A stretch of DNA of 64,000 bases from Pseudidiomarina atlantica (GCF_000753735.1 NZ_JPIN01000008.1:124001-188000), one strand, 5' to 3'. Positions 28,051 to 37,642 are shown, numbered from the stretch's first letter. Numbers and translations are program-made. Notes: generated from the sequence alone by a model not told the origin.

Positions 28051-28893
28051 ATGAAAACATTTTCACTGAGTATGATTACCCTGAGTTTAACTGTTCTCGC
28101 TGCGGCAAATGCCGCTGCGAAAGACGCCGAAGCACTGGCCGCAGCCAATGCCAAACTGCTTGAACAAACCACCGGCAAAGGATTTGGCCCACAGTCACCG
28201 CGCGATCTCGAGCAACTTGACGGTGCGAATTCTCGCGCCTTCAGTGCAGCGCCAGATCATGACGAAATGAACTTATGTAACATCCATTTTCACAAAAATG
28301 CGGAGCATAAAGGTGGCGAGTTCACCACTTTTGCAGGCTACGGCGATGGCACTGGCTTCAACACCGGTTATGTCTATAACGGCGAGCTGAGTGACGAACA
28401 CTTAACCGCGGTCGAACACAACATTTGCGCGGGTCCAGGTGGCAGTCTGCAAGCTGGTGATACCATCGAGGCTCACTATGTCTTCACCAGTGCGCAGGTA
28501 AATCCGGGACCAACTTTGGGCGCTTGCCTAAGTGAAAGCACCATGAATCCGCAATTGCGGGTTGAAGGGCAAGTCTATGTGCTAGTCAACGACAGTGATG
28601 CGCTTGATTTTAACGAGTTGGCAGCATTCGCTACCGTCGATGGCTATGTGCAACCGCTGAACATTCCAACCGACACTGGTGACCCGATTCAGTACGCTGG
28701 CTCAACCACAGGCCCTGCCTACAACGAGAAGGGCTCGCCATTAAAAGTCAGCTGGAGCGTGCGCTCACAGGTCGCCTACGTGGATATCCACAGCGTCGGC
28801 AAGTGGTGTGAAGGTAACGTCTTTAACGAGACTGCGGCACACGGTGTACGTAACCTTGTCACCCATCCAGAACTGATTTCTGATATCGATTAA
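28051..28893 (+). CDS. exported delta-class carbonic anhydrase candidate
   Basis: Protein of 280 residues with a signal peptide (about 1-23), so periplasmic or secreted. The core motif CNIHFHKNAEHKGGEF has Cys76, His79, His81 and His86; such histidines would bind the catalytic metal in delta carbonic anhydrases, the class first known from diatoms. Further conserved-looking parts are EHNICAGPGG and VDIHSVGKWCEG, with cysteines that could form disulfides. The enzyme would interconvert CO2 and bicarbonate outside the cytoplasm. The assignment rests on motif recall. The gene converges with a response regulator, with a four-base stop overlap. Confidence 0.75.
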   Translation: MKTFSLSMITLSLTVLAAANAAAKDAEALAAANAKLLEQTTGKGFGPQSPRDLEQLDGANSRAFSAAPDHDEMNLCNIHFHKNAEHKGGEFTTFAGYGDGTGFNTGYVYNGELSDEHLTAVEHNICAGPGGSLQAGDTIEAHYVFTSAQVNPGPTLGACLSESTMNPQLRVEGQVYVLVNDSDALDFNELAAFATVDGYVQPLNIPTDTGDPIQYAGSTTGPAYNEKGSPLKVSWSVRSQVAYVDIHSVGKWCEGNVFNETAAHGVRNLVTHPELISDID

Positions 28894-29570
28894 TCAACAG
28901 CGCACAAGCGGTATCCACTGCCGCGCAAAGTCACAATTTGTACCTGACTTTGCGCGGCAGTGAGCTTACTGCGGAGGCGACTAATGTAAACATCGACAAT
29001 GTTGGTGAGCGGATCTTTGTGGGTGTTCCATACCCGCGACAAGATCTGCTCACGACTTACCACCTTGCCCGCCACACTCAGCAGATAACTCAACAATTCA
29101 AACTCAAGTTTGGTCAAGCGCAGCGGCATGTCGTTGACGCGCGCTTGGCGCTGGCTTTTATCTAGGGTCACATCACACCATTGTTGGGCATCATCCGCTT
29201 GCGGTTGGGCCTGCGCACGTCGCGCAAGGACTTCAATCCGCGCCAGCAGCTCTTCAAAATCAAACGGCTTGGCAAGATAATCATCCGCCCCCAAGCGCAA
29301 ACCTTTGACCCGCTCTTCCACTTCACTCAAGGCGGACAACAACAGCACCGCACTGTTTGGCGCTCGCTGTTTAAGTAATGCCAGTAACGCCGTACTGTCC
29401 TCGTCGGCAAACATCCGATCGAGCACAATCACATCGGGTTGCAGTTGCTGAGCCAAGGGTACCACCTCATGTAACGCTGCGGTCGTCGCGCAATTGAAAC
29501 CTTCCGCGCGCAGTCCACGCTCGAGAAAACTCAGCACCGGGCGTTCATCATCTGCTAACAATACCAACAT
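28890..29570 (-). CDS. OmpR/PhoB-family response regulator
   Basis: Cytoplasmic transcription regulator of 226 residues. The receiver domain has Asp6/Asp7 acidic residues (LLADDE), phospho-acceptor Asp51 (IVLDRMF) and Lys101 (YLAKPFDFEELLAR). The C-terminal winged helix carries LTKLEFELLSYLLSVAGKVV and VYISRLRSKL. Its start overlaps the stop of the upstream sensor kinase by one base (TAATG), so the pair is translated together. The signal and regulon are unknown; the adjacent carbonic anhydrase candidate converges on it. Confidence 0.92.
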   Translation of the reverse strand: MLVLLADDERPVLSFLERGLRAEGFNCATTAALHEVVPLAQQLQPDVIVLDRMFADEDSTALLALLKQRAPNSAVLLLSALSEVEERVKGLRLGADDYLAKPFDFEELLARIEVLARRAQAQPQADDAQQWCDVTLDKSQRQARVNDMPLRLTKLEFELLSYLLSVAGKVVSREQILSRVWNTHKDPLTNIVDVYISRLRSKLTAAQSQVQIVTLRGSGYRLCAVD

Positions 29571-31129
29571 TAAGCGTCCACCTCCTTCATTGCAGGTAAG
29601 AGTATGGTAAAGGTACTCCCTTGACCTAATTTTGAAACGACGGTGATTTCACCACCATGCGCTTCAACAATGGTTTTAGCAATCGCCAGACCTAAGCCAG
29701 TTCCTTTGCTCGAGCGCCGGATGCGAACAAAACGCTCGAAAATTCGCTGCGTATCATGCGGCGCGATACCCTCACCCTGATCGCTCACGGCAATGCTCAG
29801 GTGCGCATCGCTCACCTGTGCTGCTATCTGCAACGGACTCCCACTGGGCGAATACTTAATCGCGTTATCTAACAGAATACCCAGCGCTTGACTCATTCGC
29901 TCGGCGTCAAAATGTAACAGCTGATCACCGAGCTCCAGCGCAATCTGCCAGTCGCGTTCGGGCTCAATCCGTTGCCAATGTTCGAGTTGCTTACGCAACC
30001 AAGATTTAAGCTGTTGCGGTTCACGTTCGAGCAGCATTGCCCCGCTGTCGGTGCGCGCCAACAGTAACAGATCATCGACCAGCTGGCTTAACTGCAACGC
30101 CTGCTGTAGCATCGATTGCAAAGCCTCACGATAGGTCTCAGTATTGACCTCTGACTGTCGCAGTAACACCTGTGCCTCGCCGCGAATAATCGTCAATGGT
30201 GTGCGTAACTCATGGCTGACATCCGCTAAAAATTGGCGACGTTGATTATCCAACGCCCGTAATTGATGGTTTGCCGCGACCAATTCCTGAGTGCGCTGTT
30301 CGACTTCTCGTGCCAAGCGCTGCTGGGACTCGGCGGCAAGCTGTTCATGTTCCGCCAAGCGCTCGCCAAGTAAATTGAAAGTTGTCATCACCGCCTTGAA
30401 TTCGCGGTCTAAATCAGTTGCCACGCGAATGTCGTAGCGCCCAGCAACCAAGGTGTCTGCGGCTTGTTTGATATGCTCTAGCGGTTGGTAGAGTTGGCGA
30501 AATAGCCACGCACAGCCCCAAATGACAAAAGGCAAAAACACAGCGGCGAAGGCTACACTGGACCAAATAAGCGCTGAGTTCAGCGTTTCAATACTTGAGT
30601 TCAGCGCCGATACCACACGACTTTGCCGTTCAGTGGCGGTGTTAATAGCTTCACGAAACTGGTTATCAATAGTGGCCTCGAGAAGGATTTGCAAACGCGC
30701 TCGCTGCGCCAACGGAGTTTCACTTTCGGTTCGTGCAATGGTGCGAAACTCTTCGACAATACTGAACAACAGAGCCTCTAGTGCGTCGGTATCTTCAATA
30801 CTGCCCTCGGTCGCTGATTCGCCAAGTGATTCGCGTTGTTCTTGCTCTAATGTCCGTATTCGTGCCAGCGATTGATTGATCAAATCCTGTTTATTGCGCA
30901 CCTCCGCCTGATTAGCATTCTCGCCGAAAATTAACTCGTCAGTCAGTTGCTTAAATAGCCGATAAGAAATGCTCGACAACTGCTGATGCTCCACCAACAA
31001 GCTTTGCGCAATAAAACTTTGGCGTAAATTGGCTTTAGTCAGGGTGGCAGAAATGGCGGCCATCGCCAACGCCATCAAGACCACGACGACCACAATGGCG
31101 CCAAATAAATAGAGCTTGGTTCGATACAC
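29570..31129 (-). CDS. membrane sensor histidine kinase
   Basis: Inner-membrane kinase of 519 residues. A first membrane helix (about 8-30) and a second (about 190-210) bracket a helical periplasmic sensor of about 155 residues, rich in Glu, Arg and Gln. A HAMP linker follows (to about 265), then HisKA with His306 in FLADVSHELRTPLTI and an HATPase domain with GILLDNAIKYSPSG, DQGEGI and GTGLGLAI. It would phosphorylate the response regulator encoded immediately downstream. The sensor domain resembles no ligand-binding family I recognise. Confidence 0.92.
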   Translation of the reverse strand: MYRTKLYLFGAIVVVVVLMALAMAAISATLTKANLRQSFIAQSLLVEHQQLSSISYRLFKQLTDELIFGENANQAEVRNKQDLINQSLARIRTLEQEQRESLGESATEGSIEDTDALEALLFSIVEEFRTIARTESETPLAQRARLQILLEATIDNQFREAINTATERQSRVVSALNSSIETLNSALIWSSVAFAAVFLPFVIWGCAWLFRQLYQPLEHIKQAADTLVAGRYDIRVATDLDREFKAVMTTFNLLGERLAEHEQLAAESQQRLAREVEQRTQELVAANHQLRALDNQRRQFLADVSHELRTPLTIIRGEAQVLLRQSEVNTETYREALQSMLQQALQLSQLVDDLLLLARTDSGAMLLEREPQQLKSWLRKQLEHWQRIEPERDWQIALELGDQLLHFDAERMSQALGILLDNAIKYSPSGSPLQIAAQVSDAHLSIAVSDQGEGIAPHDTQRIFERFVRIRRSSKGTGLGLAIAKTIVEAHGGEITVVSKLGQGSTFTILLPAMKEVDA

Positions 31130-31248
31130 TTGAGAACTCCGCTGTTTTTGCGTGATTACGCTCTATTTTGCCGGAAAGGTTCACATTTACCAGTTGATCT
31201 TTTTCGTAAGTCAAAACGATACTGATGCTGGTAAACAGGAGAATTCAA

Positions 31249-31800
31249 ATGTGGCGTGTTGTTTTTATCATTCTTCTCATAGCTTCATTAGGTGCGTGTT
31301 CAAGTAGTGATTGGCGCAATGCTTCGAGAGATCCTGCGGGGCTTGCAGTCGATCCGGCGGTTGAGCGAGCGGCAGTGATTGAGGCCTATGCCGCGGATGC
31401 ATTTGGCTGGCGCGGTTGGTTCGCTGTGCACACGTGGCTTGCGGTGAAACCAGAGAATGCGGATACCTACACCGTATACGAAGTCGTTGGTTGGCGAGTA
31501 AACAGCGGTCAGCCAGCACTTCGTATCTACCAGACCAAAACACCTGACCGCTATTGGTATGGGGCGAAGCCGGAGAAACTACTATCGGTACAAGGTGCAG
31601 AGGCTGCTCGTCTGATTCCACAAATCGCCGAGGCCAGTCAACGCTATCCGTGGGCCCACGAGTATCAAGCAGTCCCCGGGCCGAACAGCAACACCTTTCC
31701 GGCGTGGATTGCTCTACAGTTTCCTGAGCTAGGATTAGAGTTGCCGTTCAGTGCGATCGGTAGCGGCTACGCCGACAATGACCCGGCACTCGCTAATTAA
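31249..31800 (+). CDS. DUF3750 lipoprotein
   Basis: Probable lipoprotein of 183 residues; the lipobox SLGAC lies near residue 18. The mature part (GWRGWFAVHTWLAVKP, YEVVGWRV, PDRYWYG, PGPNSNTF) resembles DUF3750, a family with no known function. The frame opens at 31225, but AGGAG is seven bases before the ATG at 31249, which sets the start. It converges with the diguanylate cyclase and the two stop codons overlap by four bases. Confidence 0.78.
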   Translation: MWRVVFIILLIASLGACSSSDWRNASRDPAGLAVDPAVERAAVIEAYAADAFGWRGWFAVHTWLAVKPENADTYTVYEVVGWRVNSGQPALRIYQTKTPDRYWYGAKPEKLLSVQGAEAARLIPQIAEASQRYPWAHEYQAVPGPNSNTFPAWIALQFPELGLELPFSAIGSGYADNDPALAN

Positions 31801-33545
31801 ATAGGGTCGCGTGCCAAACTGATGTCGGCGAGATCATCAAAAACGCAGACCCGGTCGCGTCCAGCACCTTTGGCTTGGTAAAGCGCAGTGTCGGCATCGT
31901 GCAACGCAAGCTCAATTGACGAAACATTTAAGTCGACGTCGGTCACCCCAATACTCACAGTTACGCTCAGATTTTCAGTGGCGTTCGCTGCAACCTTGAT
32001 CGCATGCACTTGCTGACGAATGGTCTCGGCGATCGCCTCGGCACTGGTGACCGAAGTCCGGTAAAGTAATACCACAAACTCCTCGCCACCGAAGCGAGCA
32101 ACGACGTCTTGCGAACGGCAGGAGTCTCGCAGTAGTTGTGCAATTTCGACCAATACCTTGTCACCGAGCTGATGCCCATAGGTATCATTTACCTGCTTGA
32201 AATCATCAAGGTCAATCGCTAACATCGCCATCGGAATATCTTGGTTTTTGGCTTTTTCCAGCAGTTCGTTAGCACGACGGTAAAAGTAGCGGCGATTGTA
32301 CAAGCCGGTCAGTGGGTCGGTTTGTGCCTCGATACGCAATTGCTCTTGGCTCGCCTTGACTTGCTCCAGCATCTTGATGCGGTAGGCCACGATAAACGCC
32401 AACATTAGGGCTTCGAGCATAATGCCGATACCCACGCCATGCTTGGTGATGTAGCTAAAGTCGAGTATCGATTTGTAGTACAGCACGGCGAGTGCGTTAA
32501 AAATGAAAAAGAAACTATGGCCGAAAAGAAAATAAATCGCGAGTGGGTGGCCTTTACGCCAAATGGACACCCCAACGGAAAGCGTAATGACGATCATAAT
32601 AGCGGCAATAGTGCTGGCATAACTTAGCGCGGCAACGATATCAAAGATGCCGTAGATAAAGTCAGCTACCAGAATAGCGAGTAGCACAAGTAGCACTTTA
32701 TGCTCGGTGGGAAAGCTTCTTTTGCTGTCAAAAATGGCGGTCATGAATAACACCAGGAAGGCCCCCATTCCCATTAATGCCAAGTGAAATTGCAAAGCGA
32801 CATCGCCAAACAAGCCAAACAAATTCCCAAGTAAACCATAGGAGAGCGCAATCCAAACCGCGCCAGAGATCAAATATAACGCATAGTAAACGTTATCAAT
32901 TGAGCGCGATGAGAAGTACAGCAGAAAGTTAAAAATAATCAGCGCCAGCAGGATGCCAACCATTAACGCAATATCCAGCATCGTCCCAGCGAGCGCATCG
33001 CGCGAGTTGTTCTCGTCATAGACATTGATGGCAAACCATTGATGCGAGTAGGACCAGCTATGCACATAAAAGGTTGCCGTTGTGCCAGCCGCCAATTCGG
33101 TGTCGTAAACCGCCTGCTCACGCACCATGTTAGGATGTTGGTCGATGTCGTTCAGCTCGATTGCAACACGATTGACCAAGGCACCGTCATTGAGCTCGTA
33201 AAAACTCACAGCACGATTGTGATACGCCTCGGGAAAATGAATGAAGACACGACGACTCTGATCACTATTGTTGTGTAACGCAAAGCGCACCCACACCGAT
33301 TTAGCTTCGGTACCGAGCGCGAGCCTGCTCTGGTAGGGTGTAAACGTGAGCGACTTGACCTCACTCAGCGACATATCTGCGCGCGGCGCAATGGTATACT
33401 CAAGCGGAAAGTTTTCCAGTTTGATGGGTGCTGACGTGAGAGTGCTTACCGGCACATCCGCCTGCGCTGAGGCACTATACGCCAACATCCATAAGCTTGC
33501 ACAGCCGATCACGAACCAGCTAAGCTGGCGAAGCAGTTGAGTCAT
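31797..33545 (-). CDS. diguanylate cyclase with 7TM-DISM sensor
   Basis: Inner-membrane protein of 582 residues that should make cyclic di-GMP. A signal peptide is followed by a periplasmic 7TMR-DISM extracellular domain (about 35-185), seven membrane helices (about 185-390), a short coiled coil and a GGDEF domain. The active-site motif is GGEEF (486-490), with the usual DPLTGLYNRRYF before it. The inhibitory site RSQD lies five residues upstream, so product inhibition is expected. Periplasmic domains of this class bind carbohydrates or similar ligands; the ligand here is unknown. Confidence 0.92.
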   Translation of the reverse strand: MTQLLRQLSWFVIGCASLWMLAYSASAQADVPVSTLTSAPIKLENFPLEYTIAPRADMSLSEVKSLTFTPYQSRLALGTEAKSVWVRFALHNNSDQSRRVFIHFPEAYHNRAVSFYELNDGALVNRVAIELNDIDQHPNMVREQAVYDTELAAGTTATFYVHSWSYSHQWFAINVYDENNSRDALAGTMLDIALMVGILLALIIFNFLLYFSSRSIDNVYYALYLISGAVWIALSYGLLGNLFGLFGDVALQFHLALMGMGAFLVLFMTAIFDSKRSFPTEHKVLLVLLAILVADFIYGIFDIVAALSYASTIAAIMIVITLSVGVSIWRKGHPLAIYFLFGHSFFFIFNALAVLYYKSILDFSYITKHGVGIGIMLEALMLAFIVAYRIKMLEQVKASQEQLRIEAQTDPLTGLYNRRYFYRRANELLEKAKNQDIPMAMLAIDLDDFKQVNDTYGHQLGDKVLVEIAQLLRDSCRSQDVVARFGGEEFVVLLYRTSVTSAEAIAETIRQQVHAIKVAANATENLSVTVSIGVTDVDLNVSSIELALHDADTALYQAKGAGRDRVCVFDDLADISLARDPI

Positions 33546-33640
33546 GTAGAAAAGTCTTTGCGGTTTGATTAATTATTATTGTCTGACAAGCGTAATACAT
33601 AAACACAAATTAATCCACGCAGACGCGACTGGTTAAAATG

Positions 33641-33649
33641 TGGGATAAT
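33641..33649 (+). promoter_or_regulatory. candidate extended -10 promoter for the OsmC-YcaO gene
   Basis: TGGGATAAT forms an extended -10 element about 32 bases before the chosen start. The longer frame that opens at 33648 would begin inside this element, which supports the start at 33681. No good -35 is visible. Confidence 0.35.
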
Positions 33650-33680
33650 GCGCCCATCAACACTTAAGCAGCGCAGCGTT

Positions 33681-35879
33681 ATGGAAATCAAAGTTAACTT
33701 TCTCGACAATCTTCGGCTCGAAGCGAAATTCGATGACTTCACCGTGATTACGGATCAACCGATTCGTTATAAAGGCGATGGTTCAGCACCTAGCCCGTTC
33801 GACTATTTTCTTGCCTCATCGGCGATGTGCGCAGCCTACTTTGTCAAAGTCTATTGTGTGTCGCGGAATATTCCGACTGAAAACATTCGCTTAGCACAAA
33901 ACAACATTGTTGATCCGGAGAATCGCTACAACCAGATCTTTAAGATCCAAGTTGAGTTGCCCGACGATATTTCCGAAAAAGACCGCCAAGGTATTCTGCG
34001 CTCCATTGACCGTTGTACGGTCAAAAAGGTCGTCCAAACCGGTCCTGAATTTCAAATTGAAGTCGTCGAAAGCCTCGATGAAGACGCCCAAGCATTGTTA
34101 CTTGGTGCGCCAGCGGATGGTGAGAAGACCTATATCGAAGGGAAAGATTTGCCGCTCGAAGATACCATCGCCAACATGACCGCGATGCTTGAATCATTGG
34201 GCATGAAAATCGAAATAGCCTCGTGGCGTAATATCGTCCCGCATGTGTGGTCGCTGCATATTCGTGATGCTGCCTCACCGATGTGTTTCACCAACGGCAA
34301 AGGCGCTAGCAAAGAAGCAGCGCTAGCCTCAGCCTTGGGTGAATTTATCGAGCGCTTGAGCTGTAACTTCTTTTATAACGACCAGTTTTTCGGTGCCGAG
34401 CTAGCTGCTGCAGATTTCGTGCATTATCCCAATGAAAAATGGTTTGCCTTGTGTGATGACGATGCCCTGCCAGATGGATTGCTCGATGACTACACCTTAG
34501 CTATTTATAATCCTGACGGCGAATTACAGGGCTCGCATCTGGTCGATACCAATTCAGGTAATGTTGAGCGCGGCATCTGCGCTTTACCCTTTGTGCGCCA
34601 CAGCGATGGCGAGACGGTATACTTTCCATCGAATTTGATCGAAAACCTGTATTTGAGTAATGGTATGAGCGCCGGTAACACCCTTGCCGAAGCCCAAGTC
34701 CAGTGCTTATCAGAGATTTTCGAACGCGCCGTGAAAAAGCAAATTATTGAGCAAGAAATTGTGCTGCCTGACGTGCCTGCCGCCGTTCTTGCCCGTTATC
34801 CACACTTGGTCGAAGGCGTGCAAGCACTCGAAGCGCAGGGCTACCCGGTGTTAGTCAAAGACGCCTCGTTAGGTGGTCAGTTCCCTGTTGCTTGCGTGAC
34901 CTTAATGAACCCCCGCACCGGCGGTGTCTTCGCCTCGTTTGGCGCGCACCCAAGCATGGCCGTTGCCATCGAACGCGGCCTCACTGAGCTGCTACAAGGA
35001 CGCAGTTTTGAAGGTTTGAATGATCTACCGCCACCAACGTTCAATAGCATGGAAGTCAGCGAACCCAACAACTTTGTCGAGCATTTTATCGATTCATCTG
35101 GGGTCATCTCTTGGCGCTTTTTCAGTGCCAAGCACGACTATGACTTTGTCGATTGGGATTTCAGTGGCGATCACCACGACAGCAACCAACAAGAAGCCGA
35201 AACCTTATTTGCCATTTTGGCTGACATGGGTAAAGAGGTGTATCAAATGGTACACACCGACCTCGGCGCACCGGTGGTGCGCATGTTAGTGCCGGATTAT
35301 TCCGAGGTTTACCCAATTGAAGACCTGATTTGGGACAACACTAATAAAGCACTCGCCTACCGCGAAGACATTCTCAACCTTCACCGCCTTGATGAGGCTG
35401 CGCTCACTGATCTAGTCGAACGCTTAGAAGATAGCCAACTCGATAATTACATCGATATCATCACCTTGATCGGCGTTGAGTTTGATGAAAATACCGTGTG
35501 GGGTCAGCTTACGATTCTGGAATTGAAACTACTGATCTATCTCGCACTCGGACGCCACGAAGACGCACTCGACTGCGTTGAGATGTTCTTGCAATACAAT
35601 GACAACACCGTGGCGCGGCAGTTGTTTTATCGTGCGATGCAGGCGGCGCTAGAGATTGAGTTAGACGATGAGCTGGAGCTGGCTGACTTTGAGCTTAATT
35701 TACGTCGCATGTACGGTGAAGACACCATGGACGCGGTGCTTGGCTCGGTGCAAGGGACGGTACGCTTTGCTGGTTTAACGCCCACAGATATGAATTTAAC
35801 CGGCCTCGACCGCCATCAACGTCTACTCGAAAGCTACCGTAAATTGCACGCGGCACGCGCTCGAATTGCCAAAGGCTAA
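33681..35879 (+). CDS. ycaO: OsmC-YcaO fusion protein
   Basis: Cytoplasmic protein of 732 residues. An N-terminal OsmC-like domain (about 1-145; APSPFDYFLASSAMCAAYFV contains the family cysteine) is joined to a YcaO domain (about 165-560) with NGKGASKEAALASALGEFIE and LAEAQVQCLSEIFERAVKK, whose glutamates bind Mg-ATP. A helical tail follows, as in E. coli YcaO (586 residues, without the OsmC part). YcaO enzymes activate amide backbones with ATP. E. coli YcaO is linked to beta-methylthiolation of ribosomal protein S12 by RimO. The added peroxide-reactive domain suggests redox-linked function, which is inference. The start at 33681 removes 11 upstream residues. Confidence 0.88.
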   Translation: MEIKVNFLDNLRLEAKFDDFTVITDQPIRYKGDGSAPSPFDYFLASSAMCAAYFVKVYCVSRNIPTENIRLAQNNIVDPENRYNQIFKIQVELPDDISEKDRQGILRSIDRCTVKKVVQTGPEFQIEVVESLDEDAQALLLGAPADGEKTYIEGKDLPLEDTIANMTAMLESLGMKIEIASWRNIVPHVWSLHIRDAASPMCFTNGKGASKEAALASALGEFIERLSCNFFYNDQFFGAELAAADFVHYPNEKWFALCDDDALPDGLLDDYTLAIYNPDGELQGSHLVDTNSGNVERGICALPFVRHSDGETVYFPSNLIENLYLSNGMSAGNTLAEAQVQCLSEIFERAVKKQIIEQEIVLPDVPAAVLARYPHLVEGVQALEAQGYPVLVKDASLGGQFPVACVTLMNPRTGGVFASFGAHPSMAVAIERGLTELLQGRSFEGLNDLPPPTFNSMEVSEPNNFVEHFIDSSGVISWRFFSAKHDYDFVDWDFSGDHHDSNQQEAETLFAILADMGKEVYQMVHTDLGAPVVRMLVPDYSEVYPIEDLIWDNTNKALAYREDILNLHRLDEAALTDLVERLEDSQLDNYIDIITLIGVEFDENTVWGQLTILELKLLIYLALGRHEDALDCVEMFLQYNDNTVARQLFYRAMQAALEIELDDELELADFELNLRRMYGEDTMDAVLGSVQGTVRFAGLTPTDMNLTGLDRHQRLLESYRKLHAARARIAKG

Positions 35880-35907
35880 CACCGAGCAGAATCACTTCTG
35901 CTCGGTG
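35880..35907. terminator. 12-base-pair hairpin between converging genes
   Basis: CACCGAGCAGAA (35880-35891) pairs perfectly with TTCTGCTCGGTG (35896-35907) around a TCAC loop, just after the ycaO stop codon. There is no T-run on either side, so it is a strong 3'-end hairpin rather than a textbook terminator. Confidence 0.6.
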
Positions 35908-35920
35908 AGCGTTACTAATG

Positions 35921-37468
35921 CTAACGGTCAGAGCGTGTCGGTGCGGTTTGTGCTCGAATAAACGCACGGGTGTCTTTGAGCAAGGCAATGCGTGCCGGCT
36001 CATGCACATACATCATATGCCCCCCATGGTAATAGTGATACACGATGTCTTCTTGCGCGATGCCATGACGATTCAGGGTGTATTCGGCATCAAAGAATGG
36101 CGTGACCAAGTCGTAATAACCTGAACCCACCATCACTTTCAACACCGGATTACTGCGCAGTACGTCAGCCAAATCTGGCGCCGTATTCACGTAATGCGGC
36201 TCCCACGAACGCCCCTCTGGTAACGGACTCCAACGCCATTTGCCCGATAACTCTGGATCAGCAGGGTTCAAATAAGCACGATTCCAGTCGATGCCTAAAT
36301 CGTTACGCATGTAATGCATTAGCGCCGCTTTGTAAGCTGGCGAAATCACCCGCGCTGCATCACCTGCAGGCCGCGCTGCGACATCATCACGCTCATCAAG
36401 GGTGTAACGACTATCCAGCAGGCCTACCGCGATGCCTTCATCACGGCGCAGCTCCTTGGCAAAACGGAACGCATTGATACGTAGGTCAACGCGCTCAATA
36501 TATTCCTTGCTCAGACCAGTGAAACCTTGCAGTTGACTGACAAGTTCAGCACGTTTTTCAGCACTCAACAAATTGCCTTGGAACAAGGCTGGTAATAGCT
36601 CATTGGTTGCGAAGTCGCGGCTGTCTTGAATAAAAGCTTCAAAATCACCTGAGTTATCGACCTTACCGTGATACCACGCCGTTGCCGCCATGGTCGGTAC
36701 GTAGGTAATGTACGAGATAATATTGTCGTCGACATAAGGCGTTGAGCCTTGATAATCCAGCGCTTGCGAGACAAACACTATGCCATTGACGTTAATCACA
36801 TAATCATCGAGCAAGACCTTCGCCACCGCCGCTGCACGCGTGGTACCAAAGCTCTCACCCAAGAGGATCACCGGCGAATTCCAACGATTGTTGGCGGTCA
36901 GCCACTCGGCAATAAATGCCGCCATCGAATGGGCGTCTTCGGTCAGCCCCCAAAAGTCTTCTTTCTTGCCTTTGCCAATGGCACGTGAGAATCCCGTACC
37001 CACAGGATCCACAAACACCATATCGGTGGTATCGAGAATGGTTTCTGGTGCATCTTTTAACGTGTAGGGCGCAACGCCAGGATGCTCGGCATCACTTGGC
37101 ACCACGATACGCTTCGGACCATAACCGCCCATATGCAACCAGGTTGAAGACGAACCCGGACCACCATTCCAGACGAAAGTCACCGGACGATTGTTATCAC
37201 TCTCGACCACATAATCAAATGAGAAAATCGCCGCCGTTGGCTCACCTTCACCATTGCGAATATAAGTTTCACCCGCATCAACGGTGTAAGTTAAACGCTC
37301 ACCGTTAAAGGTACCTTTGTGCTCACTACGAAAGCGCGTCGGCGCCGGTACTGGCTGCTCAGCAGTTGCTTGTGGTTCGTTTGCTTCAGCTTGCGCTAAC
37401 ACGCTAATCGGCAGACTCAGCAACGCTGCAAGCGCCACCATTGCCAATGAGAAATTGCATGATTTCAC
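35921..37468 (-). CDS. exported S10-family serine carboxypeptidase
   Basis: Exported serine carboxypeptidase-like protein of 515 residues with a signal peptide (about 1-25). The S10 oxyanion motif is TFVWNGGPGSSSTW and the nucleophile elbow is LLGESFGTTRAAA. A late aspartate region (VMVGSGYYDLVTPF) and YYHGGHMMYVHEP complete the Ser-Asp-His triad. The family trims C-terminal residues from peptides, mostly at acid pH in eukaryotes; bacterial members are secreted or periplasmic. It stands alone, downstream of the tRNA gene. Confidence 0.9.
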   Translation of the reverse strand: MKSCNFSLAMVALAALLSLPISVLAQAEANEPQATAEQPVPAPTRFRSEHKGTFNGERLTYTVDAGETYIRNGEGEPTAAIFSFDYVVESDNNRPVTFVWNGGPGSSSTWLHMGGYGPKRIVVPSDAEHPGVAPYTLKDAPETILDTTDMVFVDPVGTGFSRAIGKGKKEDFWGLTEDAHSMAAFIAEWLTANNRWNSPVILLGESFGTTRAAAVAKVLLDDYVINVNGIVFVSQALDYQGSTPYVDDNIISYITYVPTMAATAWYHGKVDNSGDFEAFIQDSRDFATNELLPALFQGNLLSAEKRAELVSQLQGFTGLSKEYIERVDLRINAFRFAKELRRDEGIAVGLLDSRYTLDERDDVAARPAGDAARVISPAYKAALMHYMRNDLGIDWNRAYLNPADPELSGKWRWSPLPEGRSWEPHYVNTAPDLADVLRSNPVLKVMVGSGYYDLVTPFFDAEYTLNRHGIAQEDIVYHYYHGGHMMYVHEPARIALLKDTRAFIRAQTAPTRSDR

Positions 37469-37554
37469 GGTCGTTGTTCCTTTGGGTTTTCTTGCAAGGT
37501 CAATCTGGACAGGTTACCACAAATTGGAAAAACAAAACTACGCGGAGGCGATAT

Positions 37555-37630
37555 TGGTGGCCCCTCCCAGATTTGAACTGGGGACCAACCGATTATGAGT
37601 CGGCTGCTCTAACCACTGAGCTAAGGGGCC
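37555..37630 (-). tRNA. ileX: tRNA-Ile with CAU anticodon (ileX type, read as AUA after lysidine modification)
   Basis: The 76-nucleotide cloverleaf has acceptor GGCCCCT, D-arm TAGCTCAGTGGTTAGAGCA, an anticodon stem CCGA/TCGG around loop CTCATAA (anticodon CAU), a TTCAAAT T-loop and an encoded CCA end. The acceptor and D-arm match E. coli ileX, so this is the minor isoleucine tRNA rather than a methionine tRNA. It depends on TilS to convert C34 to lysidine. The position beside rpoD is also as in E. coli. Confidence 0.93.
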
Positions 37631-37642
37631 ATACAAGGTAGG

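Noticed and set aside
37555-37630. tRNA-Met
   Set aside because: The CAU anticodon is shared, but the acceptor and D-arm match the minor isoleucine tRNA (ileX).
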